DNA of 64,000 bases from Tenacibaculum sp. SZ-18 (GTDB lineage Bacteria; Bacteroidota; Bacteroidia; Flavobacteriales; Flavobacteriaceae). The stretch is from contig NZ_CP019335.1 of the NCBI RefSeq assembly GCF_002813915.1, positions 2,959,777-3,023,776 on the forward strand. Reading direction: 5' to 3'. Numbering within the stretch: the first letter of the stretch is position 1; every line of letters begins with the position of its first letter. The position numbers and the translations under genes were made by a program. Below the pieces are notes generated by a model. That model saw nothing but the letters and a program-made list of their open reading frames with translations. It made no database searches and was not told the origin of the DNA. Positions 39,289 to 48,568 of this stretch are shown in pieces.

Positions 39289-41532
39289 TTAATCTATTTT
39301 AAATCTAAATCCTGCATAATAAGCACTTCCAAAAATAGGAGCATATACAATTGTACTATCAAAATTTGCTCCAAATGGATCGTCACTTCCTAAAATAGGA
39401 TTATCTTGTTTTACATTTGTTATGTTTTCTCCTCCAATATATACTTCAAACTTATCAGAAAACACTTTTGTAATTTGAGCATTTAATAAATTATATCCAT
39501 TTGAATATTCTGGCAATTGCAATGTCACTGGATTTGTTGATGTATTTGGCAGTCTCTGTTCTCCAATAAAATTATAAGTACTATCAAACTTCCATAAACC
39601 ACCATTCTCATTCTTATTAGTTTCATATGATGCATTCATAAAGAAACGATGCTGTGGTTGAATTGGCTTGGTTAAATTTCCTGAATTATAGTCTGTACTA
39701 ACATCAAAAAACTTGTAGGCTGTTCTAACGTTAAAATTATCAAATGGAGAATAATTAGTTTCTACCTGAAAACTGTTCGCTACACTACTTCCATCTAAGT
39801 TATAAAAAGATATTTGTTGCGGATTTTCCCAGTCTACAACAACTTGGTTTTCAAAATTTGTTTGATAGAAATCGAAAGTTATATCTCCTTTTCTTTCAAA
39901 TAATCTGAATCCTTGTAAAAAAGACACTCCATAATTCCATGCTTTTTCTGGATTTAAACCATAAATATTTCCTCCATTGTTAAGAATATTTATCTGACGA
40001 GATGAAGCGAATAATTGCTGATTTTCAGCAAAAATATTGGCGCTTCTTACTCCTCTTCCAAATGAAGTTCTGAATACTCCTTTTTCCCAAGGCACATAAC
40101 GCAGGTGTAATCTTGGTGTTAAAAACGTACCTATTAAATTATGATGATCCAAACGAAGTCCAGCAGTTAAACTGAAATTATCGCTATTATCATATCCATA
40201 TTCAAAGAACACTCCTACCGAGTTTTCGTCTCTTGAAAAATTAGTTGATTCTACTAATTCTTGATAATCGTCGTATGTAAAGCTGATTCCAGTTTTAAAT
40301 TTGTTTCTTGTATCTCCAATAATAGAATTGAAAATATAATTCGCATAAATACTTTCATGCTTTATATTGTAATCTCTCAAACCAAAATACGATTCCTGAT
40401 CGTGATTACTATATGCCAACTGTAATCCCATGCTTTGGAAAGGTAATTCAGGAAAAACATAACCAAGTTTTCCGGAAAAATCTATTCGTTGCGTTTTTAT
40501 TTCACTTCCCCAAATAGTATTGGATCCTATATTTACATCGGGATTAAATTCTAATTCTCCTGTTTGTTTACGATCATCTAAAAAGCGAAAGTTTAAAAAA
40601 CTAACCCAGCCCGTTTGGTTGTTTACATATTGCCAACGATTCATTACATTTATTTGCTCAGCCAATGGCGCGTCAAGGAAGTTATCTCCATTACTATCAA
40701 ATTTCTGACTCCTTAAATCTCCGTGTACATATAAACCTGTGTACCATTTATCACTAATTTTTTGATTATAATGAGTATTTAATTCTAATCTACCATTTAA
40801 GTTTCCATAACCATTAACAAAAAACTTCTTATCCGTCAGCGGTTTTACTAACTCGGCATTAATTTGTCCAGAAATACTTTCATAACCATTAACAACGCTT
40901 CCTGCTCCTTTACCTATTTGAATGCTTTCTACCCAAGTTCCTGGTGTAAAAGTAAGTCCATAAACCTGTGAAGCACCACGAACCATAGGAATATTTTCTT
41001 GTGCAATTAATAAGTAAGGACTATTTAATCCTAACATTTGAATTTGTCGAGTTCCTGTTAAAGCATCTGAAAAATTCACATCAATTGACGGGTTTGTTTC
41101 GAAACTTTCAGCAAGATTACAACAAGCAGCTTTTAATAATTCTTCACTATTTACCGTAAACACATTTTGTGTTTGTAAGAAAGATCTTGAAGTTGCTTGT
41201 TTCTTCGTGTTAATTGCGATTTCGTCCAGTGTATTTTCTTCTGTAAGAAAATGATATATTGGCTTTAAATTATATACATCTATGGTATCTGTTTTATAAC
41301 CTACAAAACTAATTACTAACTTCTTATACTCTTTCTTATACGGTATTTCGAACCAACCTTTTTCATTTGTAGTGGTTCCAATGGTGGTATTTAACCAGTA
41401 AACGTTAGCTCCGAAAACTCCTAGATTATCTTTTGGATTTGTTCTATCCATAATCATTCCTTTGAGTGTTTCTTGAGCTATCAATTGTGCGCCTACTAAA
41501 AATAAGGCACAAAAGATAAATTTAAATTTCAT
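39289..41532 (-). CDS. TonB-dependent outer-membrane receptor, probable metal uptake
   Basis: 747 residues. Signal peptide, carboxypeptidase-like beta domain (about 22-105), plug (110-240, with LLKAACCNLAESFETNPS and GINSPYLLI-type region), then a beta-barrel ending GSAYYAGFRFKID with a terminal hydrophobic/charged strand. The CC pair in the plug and the neighbours (HMA protein, HYC_CC_PP protein) point to a copper-like metal; this is inference from context. Confidence 0.88.
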   Translation of the reverse strand: MKFKFIFCALFLVGAQLIAQETLKGMIMDRTNPKDNLGVFGANVYWLNTTIGTTTNEKGWFEIPYKKEYKKLVISFVGYKTDTIDVYNLKPIYHFLTEENTLDEIAINTKKQATSRSFLQTQNVFTVNSEELLKAACCNLAESFETNPSIDVNFSDALTGTRQIQMLGLNSPYLLIAQENIPMVRGASQVYGLTFTPGTWVESIQIGKGAGSVVNGYESISGQINAELVKPLTDKKFFVNGYGNLNGRLELNTHYNQKISDKWYTGLYVHGDLRSQKFDSNGDNFLDAPLAEQINVMNRWQYVNNQTGWVSFLNFRFLDDRKQTGELEFNPDVNIGSNTIWGSEIKTQRIDFSGKLGYVFPELPFQSMGLQLAYSNHDQESYFGLRDYNIKHESIYANYIFNSIIGDTRNKFKTGISFTYDDYQELVESTNFSRDENSVGVFFEYGYDNSDNFSLTAGLRLDHHNLIGTFLTPRLHLRYVPWEKGVFRTSFGRGVRSANIFAENQQLFASSRQINILNNGGNIYGLNPEKAWNYGVSFLQGFRLFERKGDITFDFYQTNFENQVVVDWENPQQISFYNLDGSSVANSFQVETNYSPFDNFNVRTAYKFFDVSTDYNSGNLTKPIQPQHRFFMNASYETNKNENGGLWKFDSTYNFIGEQRLPNTSTNPVTLQLPEYSNGYNLLNAQITKVFSDKFEVYIGGENITNVKQDNPILGSDDPFGANFDSTIVYAPIFGSAYYAGFRFKID

Positions 41533-41595
41533 GTATTTAATATGATTTATGTTTTAAATTTTTTGTTTGCTTAATAGCCTAAAAAACGTTCTAAA

Positions 41596-42012
41596 TCATA
41601 TGATGTAAACTTCGTGAAGTACTTGTAAATCTTTAATAAGTTTGGGAGGAATATGATGTATATTCTCCTTTTTCTGTTGTGACTCAGCAAGAAATAAATT
41701 CTTGTAAGATTGAATAAAAGCAACTAAAAACTGTTGCTTCTCAAGATCAAATTTTTCAATTGAATTTTTTAAGTCATCCTGACCTTCAATTTTTTCAACT
41801 TCATCTTTACAACATTTTTTCTTTTGAATTACTTGAGGACTATCACAATCTTCCTCACCTAATTCTTCAGCGCAATCTTGTGCATCTCCAAAAAATGATA
41901 CATCAACTAAAAAGTCACCACAATAATGCTTCTCTACAGTAAAAGAAAATGTAGAAAAAAGCAATAATACTGCTAAAAGAATCGATGATATTTTAACCAA
42001 AATAACTTTCAT
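41596..42012 (-). CDS. HYC_CC_PP family protein
   Basis: 138 residues from ATG 42012, chosen because it opens a hydrophobic signal (ILVKISSILLAVLLLFSTFSF); an upstream start would add 19 basic residues. The name motifs are visible: HYCGDFLVDVS, KKCCKDE and HHIPPKL. The family is found next to TonB receptors and HMA proteins in Bacteroidota; its job is unknown but the conserved Cys/His suggest metal binding. It is first in a three-gene unit with the receptor and HMA genes. Confidence 0.82.
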   Translation of the reverse strand: MKVILVKISSILLAVLLLFSTFSFTVEKHYCGDFLVDVSFFGDAQDCAEELGEEDCDSPQVIQKKKCCKDEVEKIEGQDDLKNSIEKFDLEKQQFLVAFIQSYKNLFLAESQQKKENIHHIPPKLIKDLQVLHEVYII

Positions 42013-42112
42013 TATCGAAACAAAGATAAAAAACGAATAATCAATTACTCTTCTTTTTAACTTTTTCATAACGAAAATTAGATAAATGGGTCATATGAAT
42101 CGACGAATAGAA

Positions 42113-43090
42113 TTAAATTTTTCTCTCCACAACATACTCGATCATCTGATGAAGCGATCTTTTGTATTCTGAATCTGGGTAGTTTTCTAAAATTGCAAGC
42201 GCTCTATTTTTATACTTATGCATTTTCTCAATAGTATATTCTAAGCCTCCTGTTTCTTTTACAAAAGTGATTACTTCTTTTACTCGCTTCTTGTTTTTGT
42301 TGTGATTTTTTACCGAATTAATCAACCATTTCTTTTTTTCATAAGAACAGTTATTTAAAGCATAAATTAAAGGCAAAGTCATTTTTTGCTCCTTAATATC
42401 AATCCCAGTGGGCTTTCCAATTTTTTCCTCGGTATAATCAAACAAGTCATCTTTAATTTGAAAAGCAATACCAATGTACTCTCCAAACTTTCGCATTTTT
42501 TGTACCGTATCGTTGCTTCCACCAACAGATGCAGCACCTATAGCGCAACAAGCAGCAATTAAAGTGGCTGTTTTTTGACGAATAATTTCAAAATAAACAT
42601 CCTCTGTTATATCTAATTTTCTTGCTTTCTCAATCTGTAATAACTCTCCCTCGCTCATTTCTCTTACTGCAATCGAAATCAGTTTCAATAAATCGAAATC
42701 TTCATTATCAATTGAAAGTAACAACCCCTTTGATAGAAGAAAATCACCAACTAAAACTGCTATCTTGTTTTTCCAAAGTGCATTAATTGAAAAAAAACCT
42801 CTACGACGATTACTATCATCTACAACATCATCATGAACTAAAGTTGCCGTGTGAATTAATTCTACCACAGAAGCCCCTCTGTAAGTTCTTTCGTCAAAAC
42901 CACCATTAGAAACCATTTTTGCAACCAAAAACACAAACATAGGTCGCATTTGCTTTCCCTTTCTTCTTACGATATAATAAGTAATTCTATTTAATAAAGG
43001 AACTTTGGAAAGCATTGAATCTTTAAATTTAGATTCAAATAGTTCCATTTCTTTTGCTATCGGAAGTTTTATTTCTTCAACAGGTTTCAT
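42113..43090 (-). CDS. Polyprenyl (octaprenyl-type) diphosphate synthase
   Basis: 325 residues. Both Asp-rich motifs are present: first LVHDDVVDDSNRRRG, second FQIKDDLFDY. GKQMRPMFVFL binds the allylic substrate. It probably makes the side chain of menaquinone, the flavobacterial quinone. The start is preceded by a full Shine-Dalgarno sequence, which is unusual here. Confidence 0.92.
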   Translation of the reverse strand: MKPVEEIKLPIAKEMELFESKFKDSMLSKVPLLNRITYYIVRRKGKQMRPMFVFLVAKMVSNGGFDERTYRGASVVELIHTATLVHDDVVDDSNRRRGFFSINALWKNKIAVLVGDFLLSKGLLLSIDNEDFDLLKLISIAVREMSEGELLQIEKARKLDITEDVYFEIIRQKTATLIAACCAIGAASVGGSNDTVQKMRKFGEYIGIAFQIKDDLFDYTEEKIGKPTGIDIKEQKMTLPLIYALNNCSYEKKKWLINSVKNHNKNKKRVKEVITFVKETGGLEYTIEKMHKYKNRALAILENYPDSEYKRSLHQMIEYVVERKI

Positions 43091-43096
43091 TCAAGG

Positions 43097-43125
43097 CCTC
43101 CTTTCTCGATGAGTGTTCAAAAGTA
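43097..43125 (-). promoter_or_regulatory. Strong Shine-Dalgarno and -7 element of the polyprenyl synthase gene
   Basis: AAAGGAGG (43104-43097) ends 6 bases before the ATG at 43090. TACTTTTG (43125-43118) upstream fits TAnnTTTG. Almost no other gene in the window has an SD sequence. Confidence 0.6.
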
Positions 43126-43172
43126 CAGAAATTAATTAAATTGGTTATCTTCGTTGGCAATCTTTAACTCTA

Positions 43173-43688
43173 ATGAAAAGTATTATTATTGGCTTTTTTT
43201 TACTATCCGTTTCTTTTTCTTATTCCCAACATATTGAAAAGATTTTCCCTGATGATTTTTTAGGAATTTATAAAGGTGAATTAGATATTACCACTGAAAA
43301 TGGGCAACAAAAAATCCCGATGGAGTTTCATTTGTTTGCGACTGATTCTATTAATAAATTTGATTATAAATTAGTCTACAACAAAGCTGTAAGAAATTAC
43401 ACTCTTGTAGTTAAAAACAAGGAAAAAGGACTGTTTGAAATTGATGAAAATAATGGAATTGTTCTGCCTACTTTCTTCAATGAAAATGTATTACATAGTT
43501 TTTTTGAAGTCCAAGAGAACTTTTTAAGTACTCGATTGGATTTTACTTCTGAAAACACTTTAGCTTTTGAAATTTTATTTTCAAGACTTCAAAACAAAAC
43601 TAAAACTGGTGGTATTTCAAAAGAGATTCCCGAAGTTTTTGGCTATCCAATTACTGTATTTCAGAAAGCTATTTTACGGAAGCAATAG
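43173..43688 (+). CDS. Secreted conserved hypothetical protein
   Basis: 171 residues, signal peptide (MKSIIIGFFLLSVSFSYSQ), then a small beta-rich domain (FLGIYKGELDI, FEIDENNGIVLPTFF, STRLDF) that could be lipocalin-like. No function is recognised. Its last 20 bases overlap the end of the convergent membrane protein gene. Confidence 0.72.
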   Translation: MKSIIIGFFLLSVSFSYSQHIEKIFPDDFLGIYKGELDITTENGQQKIPMEFHLFATDSINKFDYKLVYNKAVRNYTLVVKNKEKGLFEIDENNGIVLPTFFNENVLHSFFEVQENFLSTRLDFTSENTLAFEILFSRLQNKTKTGGISKEIPEVFGYPITVFQKAILRKQ

Positions 43689-44424
43689 CTGTTCTTACTT
43701 TTTTAAATCTGTTCCAAACTACTTTATTTCTTCTTTTGTAAATAGAAAGAGTCCCTCTATCTAATCCATAATAAAAGAAGCAAATTCCAGATGGCGGATT
43801 GGCGCTTGGAAGAAACTCAAACTTCCCATAAGCGATACTCGGCCAAACCCAGCAGTCTAAGGAAGTTCCAACAATTTCTACAACTGCCACTATAAAGTAC
43901 ATACTTAAATAAAAAAGACGCTCTTTCGGATATTTTCGAAGTGAATAAAACACCAATAGAGTTAAAATAAAACCGAAGATATCATTTCTAAATAGTAAGA
44001 ATAAAATGGAATAAATGATAATACAAATCGAAATGAAAAGCTCTATTTGCTTTCTATAAAACTTCACTTTTTGTTTCCTTGAAAAGAAATAAATACCTAT
44101 AAAGATAACGGCATGACCAAATGGAACATAATGTGGTATATTTCCTAATCTATAAGCATACATTCCTAAAACCAATGAAAATAAATATTCACCTATAACA
44201 CCTATAATTAAGGCATATATTAATTGTTCTCTTACTCGTTTAGTTCCTTTAATGAAAAAGTAAAAGTAAACGAATATTACCAATGTATTATTTAACCATT
44301 GCCCATCCTCAAAATAATTTTCGGCAAAAAACTTACTATCTAAAAACAGACCTAAAAAAATAATAAAAATTAACCATCCAATAGATTGAATAGTTTGTCC
44401 GAAAAGTGTTTTCGATAAATTCAT
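43669..44424 (-). CDS. Polytopic membrane protein of unknown function
   Basis: 251 residues with about eight membrane helices. Conserved-looking HYVPFGHAVIFIGIYFF and GTSLDCWVWP motifs may be catalytic or binding sites; no family is recognised with certainty. Its ATG abuts the stop of rlmN (44425/44424), so it is co-transcribed. Confidence 0.7.
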   Translation of the reverse strand: MNLSKTLFGQTIQSIGWLIFIIFLGLFLDSKFFAENYFEDGQWLNNTLVIFVYFYFFIKGTKRVREQLIYALIIGVIGEYLFSLVLGMYAYRLGNIPHYVPFGHAVIFIGIYFFSRKQKVKFYRKQIELFISICIIIYSILFLLFRNDIFGFILTLLVFYSLRKYPKERLFYLSMYFIVAVVEIVGTSLDCWVWPSIAYGKFEFLPSANPPSGICFFYYGLDRGTLSIYKRRNKVVWNRFKKVRTAIASVK

Positions 44425-45465
44425 TTATGATTTATTAGCAAGTTGACCACAAGCGGCATCAATATCTTTTCCCCTAGATCTTCTAACATTAACAACAATA
44501 TCATTCATTTCTAAATGTGAAATATAGCTATTCAAAGCTCTGTCAGAAGCTTGTTGAAACTCTCCATCATCAATTGGATTATATTCAATTAAATTCACCT
44601 TAGAAGGAACATATTTACAAAAACGAACTAATGCATCAATATCTTCTTTGCGATCATTAATTCCCTGCCAAACTACATATTCGTATGTAATTTTTCTTTT
44701 CGTTTTTTCGTACCAATATTCAAGAGATTCCTTTAAATCTTTTAGAGGAAAATTTTTATTAAATGGCATTATTGAAGTTCTTACTTCGTCTATAGCAGAA
44801 TGTAAAGAAACGGCCAAATTAAATTTAACTTCATCATCTGCCATTTTCTTAATCATTTTAGGAACTCCAGAAGTAGATAAAGTTATTCTTTTTGCAGACA
44901 TTCCTAACCCTTCGGGTGAAGTAATTTTATCAATTGCTTTGATAACATTGTTATAATTCATTAAAGGTTCACCCATTCCCATAAAAACGATATTTGTTAG
45001 TTTATGATTATGGTATAATCTACTTTGTTTATCAATTGCCACCACTTGATCATAAATTTCGTCTGCATTTAAGTTTCTCATTCTTTTTAAACGAGCCGTA
45101 GCACAAAATTTACAATCTAAACTGCAACCAACTTGACTTGAAACACAAGCTGTTGTTCTTTTTTCAGTTGGAATTAAAACCGATTCTACAATTTTACCAT
45201 CGTGTAATTTAATGGCATTTTTAATTGTTCCATCATTACTACGTTGCATAGCGTCAACTTCAATGTGATTAATCACGAAGTTCGCATCTAACATTTCCCT
45301 TGTAGATATTGATATGTTCGTCATATCGTCAAAAGAATGTGCTGCCTTGCTCCATAACCATTCATAAACTTGATTTCCTCGAAATGCCTTATCTCCATTC
45401 TCAACAAAGAAATCTCTCAGTTGATCTTTAGTTAGTGCACGGATGTCTTTCTTCTGGGGTTTCAT
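44425..45465 (-). CDS. rlmN: 23S rRNA/tRNA adenine-C2 methyltransferase RlmN
   Basis: 346 residues from ATG 45465 (MKPQKKDIRALT); an upstream start adds nine unlikely residues. Radical-SAM cluster CSLDCKFC and the second catalytic Cys in the C-terminal AACGQLA are visible. It methylates A2503 in 23S rRNA and A37 in tRNA. Confidence 0.95.
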   Translation of the reverse strand: MKPQKKDIRALTKDQLRDFFVENGDKAFRGNQVYEWLWSKAAHSFDDMTNISISTREMLDANFVINHIEVDAMQRSNDGTIKNAIKLHDGKIVESVLIPTEKRTTACVSSQVGCSLDCKFCATARLKRMRNLNADEIYDQVVAIDKQSRLYHNHKLTNIVFMGMGEPLMNYNNVIKAIDKITSPEGLGMSAKRITLSTSGVPKMIKKMADDEVKFNLAVSLHSAIDEVRTSIMPFNKNFPLKDLKESLEYWYEKTKRKITYEYVVWQGINDRKEDIDALVRFCKYVPSKVNLIEYNPIDDGEFQQASDRALNSYISHLEMNDIVVNVRRSRGKDIDAACGQLANKS

Positions 45466-45632
45466 TACTGCAAAAATAAGGTATTGATTCAAAAGCGAAA
45501 ATCTTTTTACAAAAACTAAAAATTAGAATAATTCAAAATAAATAGAAAAACTAACTAAACTGCCTTAAACCAATAATGAATGGTTAATTTAGAATTGGTA
45601 AACTTCATCTCTTATTGTTAAATTTTTTAAAT

Positions 45633-46157
45633 ATGAAACTTATACCGAAAGCAAAACTATTTTCATCAGTCGCTAAGAAAAAAAGTCAAACATCAATCTA
45701 CGATATTTCAATAAATGACATTGGAAACGATCCTATTTCACTCTCAGATTTTAAAAACAAAAAAATACTATTTGTTAATGTCGCATCGAAATGTGGATTT
45801 ACAAAACAGTACGAAGAATTACAAAAGTTAAGTGAAACTTACAATGATCGCTTAGTTGTTATCGGATTACCTTGTAATCAATTTGGTAGTCAAGAACCTG
45901 GAAATGAAGATGAAATACAAGAGTTTTGCTCAATTAATTTTGGAGTAACATTTTTACTGACAGAAAAAATAAAGGTAAAAGGTTACAAACAACATCCTCT
46001 TTACACTTGGTTAACCTCTAAAAAGTTAAATGGCGTAAAAGATTCTAAAGTTAAATGGAACTTTCAAAAATATTTAATTGATGAGCATGGAAACCTTATT
46101 GATTATTTTTACTCATCAACTAAACCTCTTAGTTCAAAAATAACATCTAAACTATAA
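45633..46157 (+). CDS. Glutathione peroxidase-family peroxidase (cysteine form)
   Basis: 174 residues from ATG 45633. The active-site Cys lies in VASKCGFTKQYEEL, with LPCNQFGSQEPG and KWNFQKYLID containing the Gln and Trp partners. It uses Cys rather than Sec, so it is probably thioredoxin-dependent and reduces hydroperoxides. There is no signal peptide. Confidence 0.92.
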   Translation: MKLIPKAKLFSSVAKKKSQTSIYDISINDIGNDPISLSDFKNKKILFVNVASKCGFTKQYEELQKLSETYNDRLVVIGLPCNQFGSQEPGNEDEIQEFCSINFGVTFLLTEKIKVKGYKQHPLYTWLTSKKLNGVKDSKVKWNFQKYLIDEHGNLIDYFYSSTKPLSSKITSKL

Positions 46158-46165
46158 TTTACTAA

Positions 46166-46741
46166 CTATAACAATTTTTTACCAAGTAAAAACACCTTTT
46201 GAAGCCAAGCTTCTCTTTGTTTTATATTTGAATGTTTAATTACTGATATATAGGTTACTTTGGTTGGTTTAACCCCGCAAAAACCCAAAATCGCTTTTTT
46301 AAATTGATTAATTACAGGTCTGTTGATGAATACTCTATAATACCACCTTGGGCTATCCGAAGTAATGATTAATCTTGCTGTTTTCCTCTTAAGTAACTTT
46401 TTAGGTTGAAATTTTCCTTCTTTAATTTCAAATGTAATTCCTGGTAAAAAAGTTCTATCAATAAAGCCTTTTAAAATTGCTGGCATTCCTCCCCACCAAA
46501 TTGGGAAAACCCACACTAAATGATCAGTATTTTTTATTTGCTCTACAGCTACTTTTAAATCAGGTTCTAATTCAGTTCGTTTTCTATACCCAAATTGTAA
46601 ACTAGGATTAAATTTAAGATCTCTTAGGTTTATTACTTCAACTTGAGTATTGGATAATTTCGCGCCTTGATAATAGGATTCAGAAAGTGCACTATTAAAA
46701 CTTTCTTCATCTGGATGTCCATTTATTATTAATACATTCAT
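46166..46741 (-). CDS. NAD(P)H-dependent flavin oxidoreductase (flavodoxin fold)
   Basis: 191 residues: LIINGHPDEESFN at the FMN-phosphate loop and VWVFPIWWGGMPAILKGFIDRTF typical of the MdaB/KefF-NQO1 group. It probably reduces quinones or nitro compounds. It lies downstream of the Crp-like regulator, on the same strand. Confidence 0.9.
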   Translation of the reverse strand: MNVLIINGHPDEESFNSALSESYYQGAKLSNTQVEVINLRDLKFNPSLQFGYRKRTELEPDLKVAVEQIKNTDHLVWVFPIWWGGMPAILKGFIDRTFLPGITFEIKEGKFQPKKLLKRKTARLIITSDSPRWYYRVFINRPVINQFKKAILGFCGVKPTKVTYISVIKHSNIKQREAWLQKVFLLGKKLL

Positions 46742-46800
46742 CGCTGTTTATTTTTATGTCAAAGTAACAGCAAATGATAATCTTACAAAAGGACATTTGT

Positions 46801-47367
46801 CTAATAAACAGTTTTTCTAATTCTACTTAAATGTCTTTGCGTAATTCCTAAATAAGAAGCTAAATAATTTAAAGGAATTTGTTTAATGAGTTCTGGTTGA
46901 TATTTCATTAAATCTAAATACTTTTTCTCCGCAGGTTCTTTTTGAAGCATAAAAACTCTTTTTTCCAACTCAAGATACTCATATTCAGTTAATAATTTTA
47001 AAATCATTGTCCAATTTGGGCTTTCTTGTTCCAACTGAACCAACTGATCTTTAGTCCAACACAACAATTCAACATCAGTTATCGCTTGTAAAGTTTCAAC
47101 TGAAGGGTTTCCAGTTATAAAAGAGGAATACGCCGAACAAAAACCACCTGTGAATCGAAAACAATAAGTGATGTCTTCATCTGTAGAAGACATATAAAAA
47201 GATCTTAATATCCCAGAATTGAGAAACCCAACCAATCGATTTACCTTTCCACTTTCTGCAAAAAAATCTCCTTTATTTAAATTTTGAGTTGAAGCTAAAC
47301 TTCTGAATTTAAGAATTTCTTCTTCAGTTAATACTTGAAAGCTTCGTAAATAGTTCTCAACTGTCAT
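46801..47367 (-). CDS. Crp/Fnr-family regulator
   Basis: 188 residues. N-terminal cyclic-nucleotide-binding-like barrel (GDFFAESGKVNRLVGFLNSGILR) with a short C-terminal helix-turn-helix (QIPLNYLASYLGITQRHLSRI). It lacks a classical cAMP pocket, as is usual in Bacteroidota. It is likely to control the adjacent oxidoreductase. Confidence 0.87.
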   Translation of the reverse strand: MTVENYLRSFQVLTEEEILKFRSLASTQNLNKGDFFAESGKVNRLVGFLNSGILRSFYMSSTDEDITYCFRFTGGFCSAYSSFITGNPSVETLQAITDVELLCWTKDQLVQLEQESPNWTMILKLLTEYEYLELEKRVFMLQKEPAEKKYLDLMKYQPELIKQIPLNYLASYLGITQRHLSRIRKTVY

Positions 47368-47400
47368 TTGGTTTCTGTTTGTTATCCCTAAAAATAAAAA

Positions 47401-47426
47401 AACTGGAAAGCAATTACTTTCCAGTT
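47401..47426 (-). terminator. Terminator after queA
   Basis: AACTGGAAAG / CTTTCCAGTT, 10-bp perfect stem with 6-base loop; on the minus strand it is followed by T7. Confidence 0.85.
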
Positions 47427-47451
47427 CTCATTAAATTTATATTAGTAGCTC

Positions 47452-48501
47452 TTAGATTATTAACATTGCGTCTCCATAAGAGTAAAATTTGTACTTCTCT
47501 TTTACAGCTTCTTCGTATGCTTCCATTACAAAATCGTAACCCGCAAATGCAGCAATCATCATTAATAAAGTCGATTTCGGTGTATGAAAGTTAGTTACCA
47601 TACAATTAGCAATACTAAAATCGTATGGAGGAAAGATAAATTTGTTCGTCCAACCATTGTAAGCATTTAATCTATGACTAGCAGACACAGAAGATTCTAC
47701 AGTTCTCATTACTGTTGTACCAACAGCACAAACTCTTCTTTTCTTTTCAATTGCATTGTTTACAATATTACAAGCTTCTTCAGGAATAATAATTTGCTCC
47801 GAATCCATCTTGTGTTTAGATAAATCTTCTACCTCAACTGGATTAAATGTACCTAAACCAACGTGTAAAGTCATTTCTGCGAAATCAACACCTTTTATTT
47901 CTAAACGCTTCATTAGGTGTTTCGAAAAGTGTAATCCAGCTGTGGGAGCAGCTACTGCACCTTCATGCTTTGCGTAAATCGTTTGGTAACGCTCTTCGTC
48001 TTCTGGTTCAACTTCTCTTTTAATGTATTTTGGTAAAGGAGTTTCACCTAATTCAATTAACTTTTTACGGAACTCTTCATAAGAACCATCAAATAAAAAA
48101 CGTAATGTTCTTCCTCTTGAAGTTGTATTATCAATAACTTCAGCAACTAAGCTCTCATCTTCTCCAAAAAATAATTTGTTTCCGATACGAATTTTACGCG
48201 CTGGATCAACTAATACATCCCATAATCTGTGTTCTGCATTTAATTCTCTCAATAAAAAAACTTCAATTCTTGCTCCAGTTTTCTCCTTATTACCAAACAT
48301 TCTTGCAGGGAAAACCTTTGTGTTATTCAACATCATTACGTCTCCTTCATCAAAATAGTTAATTAAATCTTTGAACAATTTATGTTCAATAGTTTGTTCT
48401 TTACGATTTAACACCATTAAACGAGCTTCGTCTCTATGCTCTGATGGATATTCTGCTAATAACTCTTTAGGTAATTCGAAGTTAAATTGAGATAATTTCA
48501 T
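47452..48501 (-). CDS. queA: S-adenosylmethionine:tRNA ribosyltransferase-isomerase
   Basis: 349 residues, standard length. Family motifs [28 protein letters not shown] and [19 protein letters not shown] are in order. It makes epoxyqueuosine in tRNA from the preQ1 base. Confidence 0.96.
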   Translation of the reverse strand: MKLSQFNFELPKELLAEYPSEHRDEARLMVLNRKEQTIEHKLFKDLINYFDEGDVMMLNNTKVFPARMFGNKEKTGARIEVFLLRELNAEHRLWDVLVDPARKIRIGNKLFFGEDESLVAEVIDNTTSRGRTLRFLFDGSYEEFRKKLIELGETPLPKYIKREVEPEDEERYQTIYAKHEGAVAAPTAGLHFSKHLMKRLEIKGVDFAEMTLHVGLGTFNPVEVEDLSKHKMDSEQIIIPEEACNIVNNAIEKKRRVCAVGTTVMRTVESSVSASHRLNAYNGWTNKFIFPPYDFSIANCMVTNFHTPKSTLLMMIAAFAGYDFVMEAYEEAVKEKYKFYSYGDAMLII

Positions 48502-48568
48502 TAATTGAATATTTATTGTGGCGGCAAATATACGATTTGAAGATAGGCCTTGTCAAGCGTTTGATGTT

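Noticed and set aside
45633..46157. Selenocysteine in the glutathione peroxidase
   Set aside because: The active-site codon encodes Cys (KCGFTKQ), and no in-frame TGA is present.
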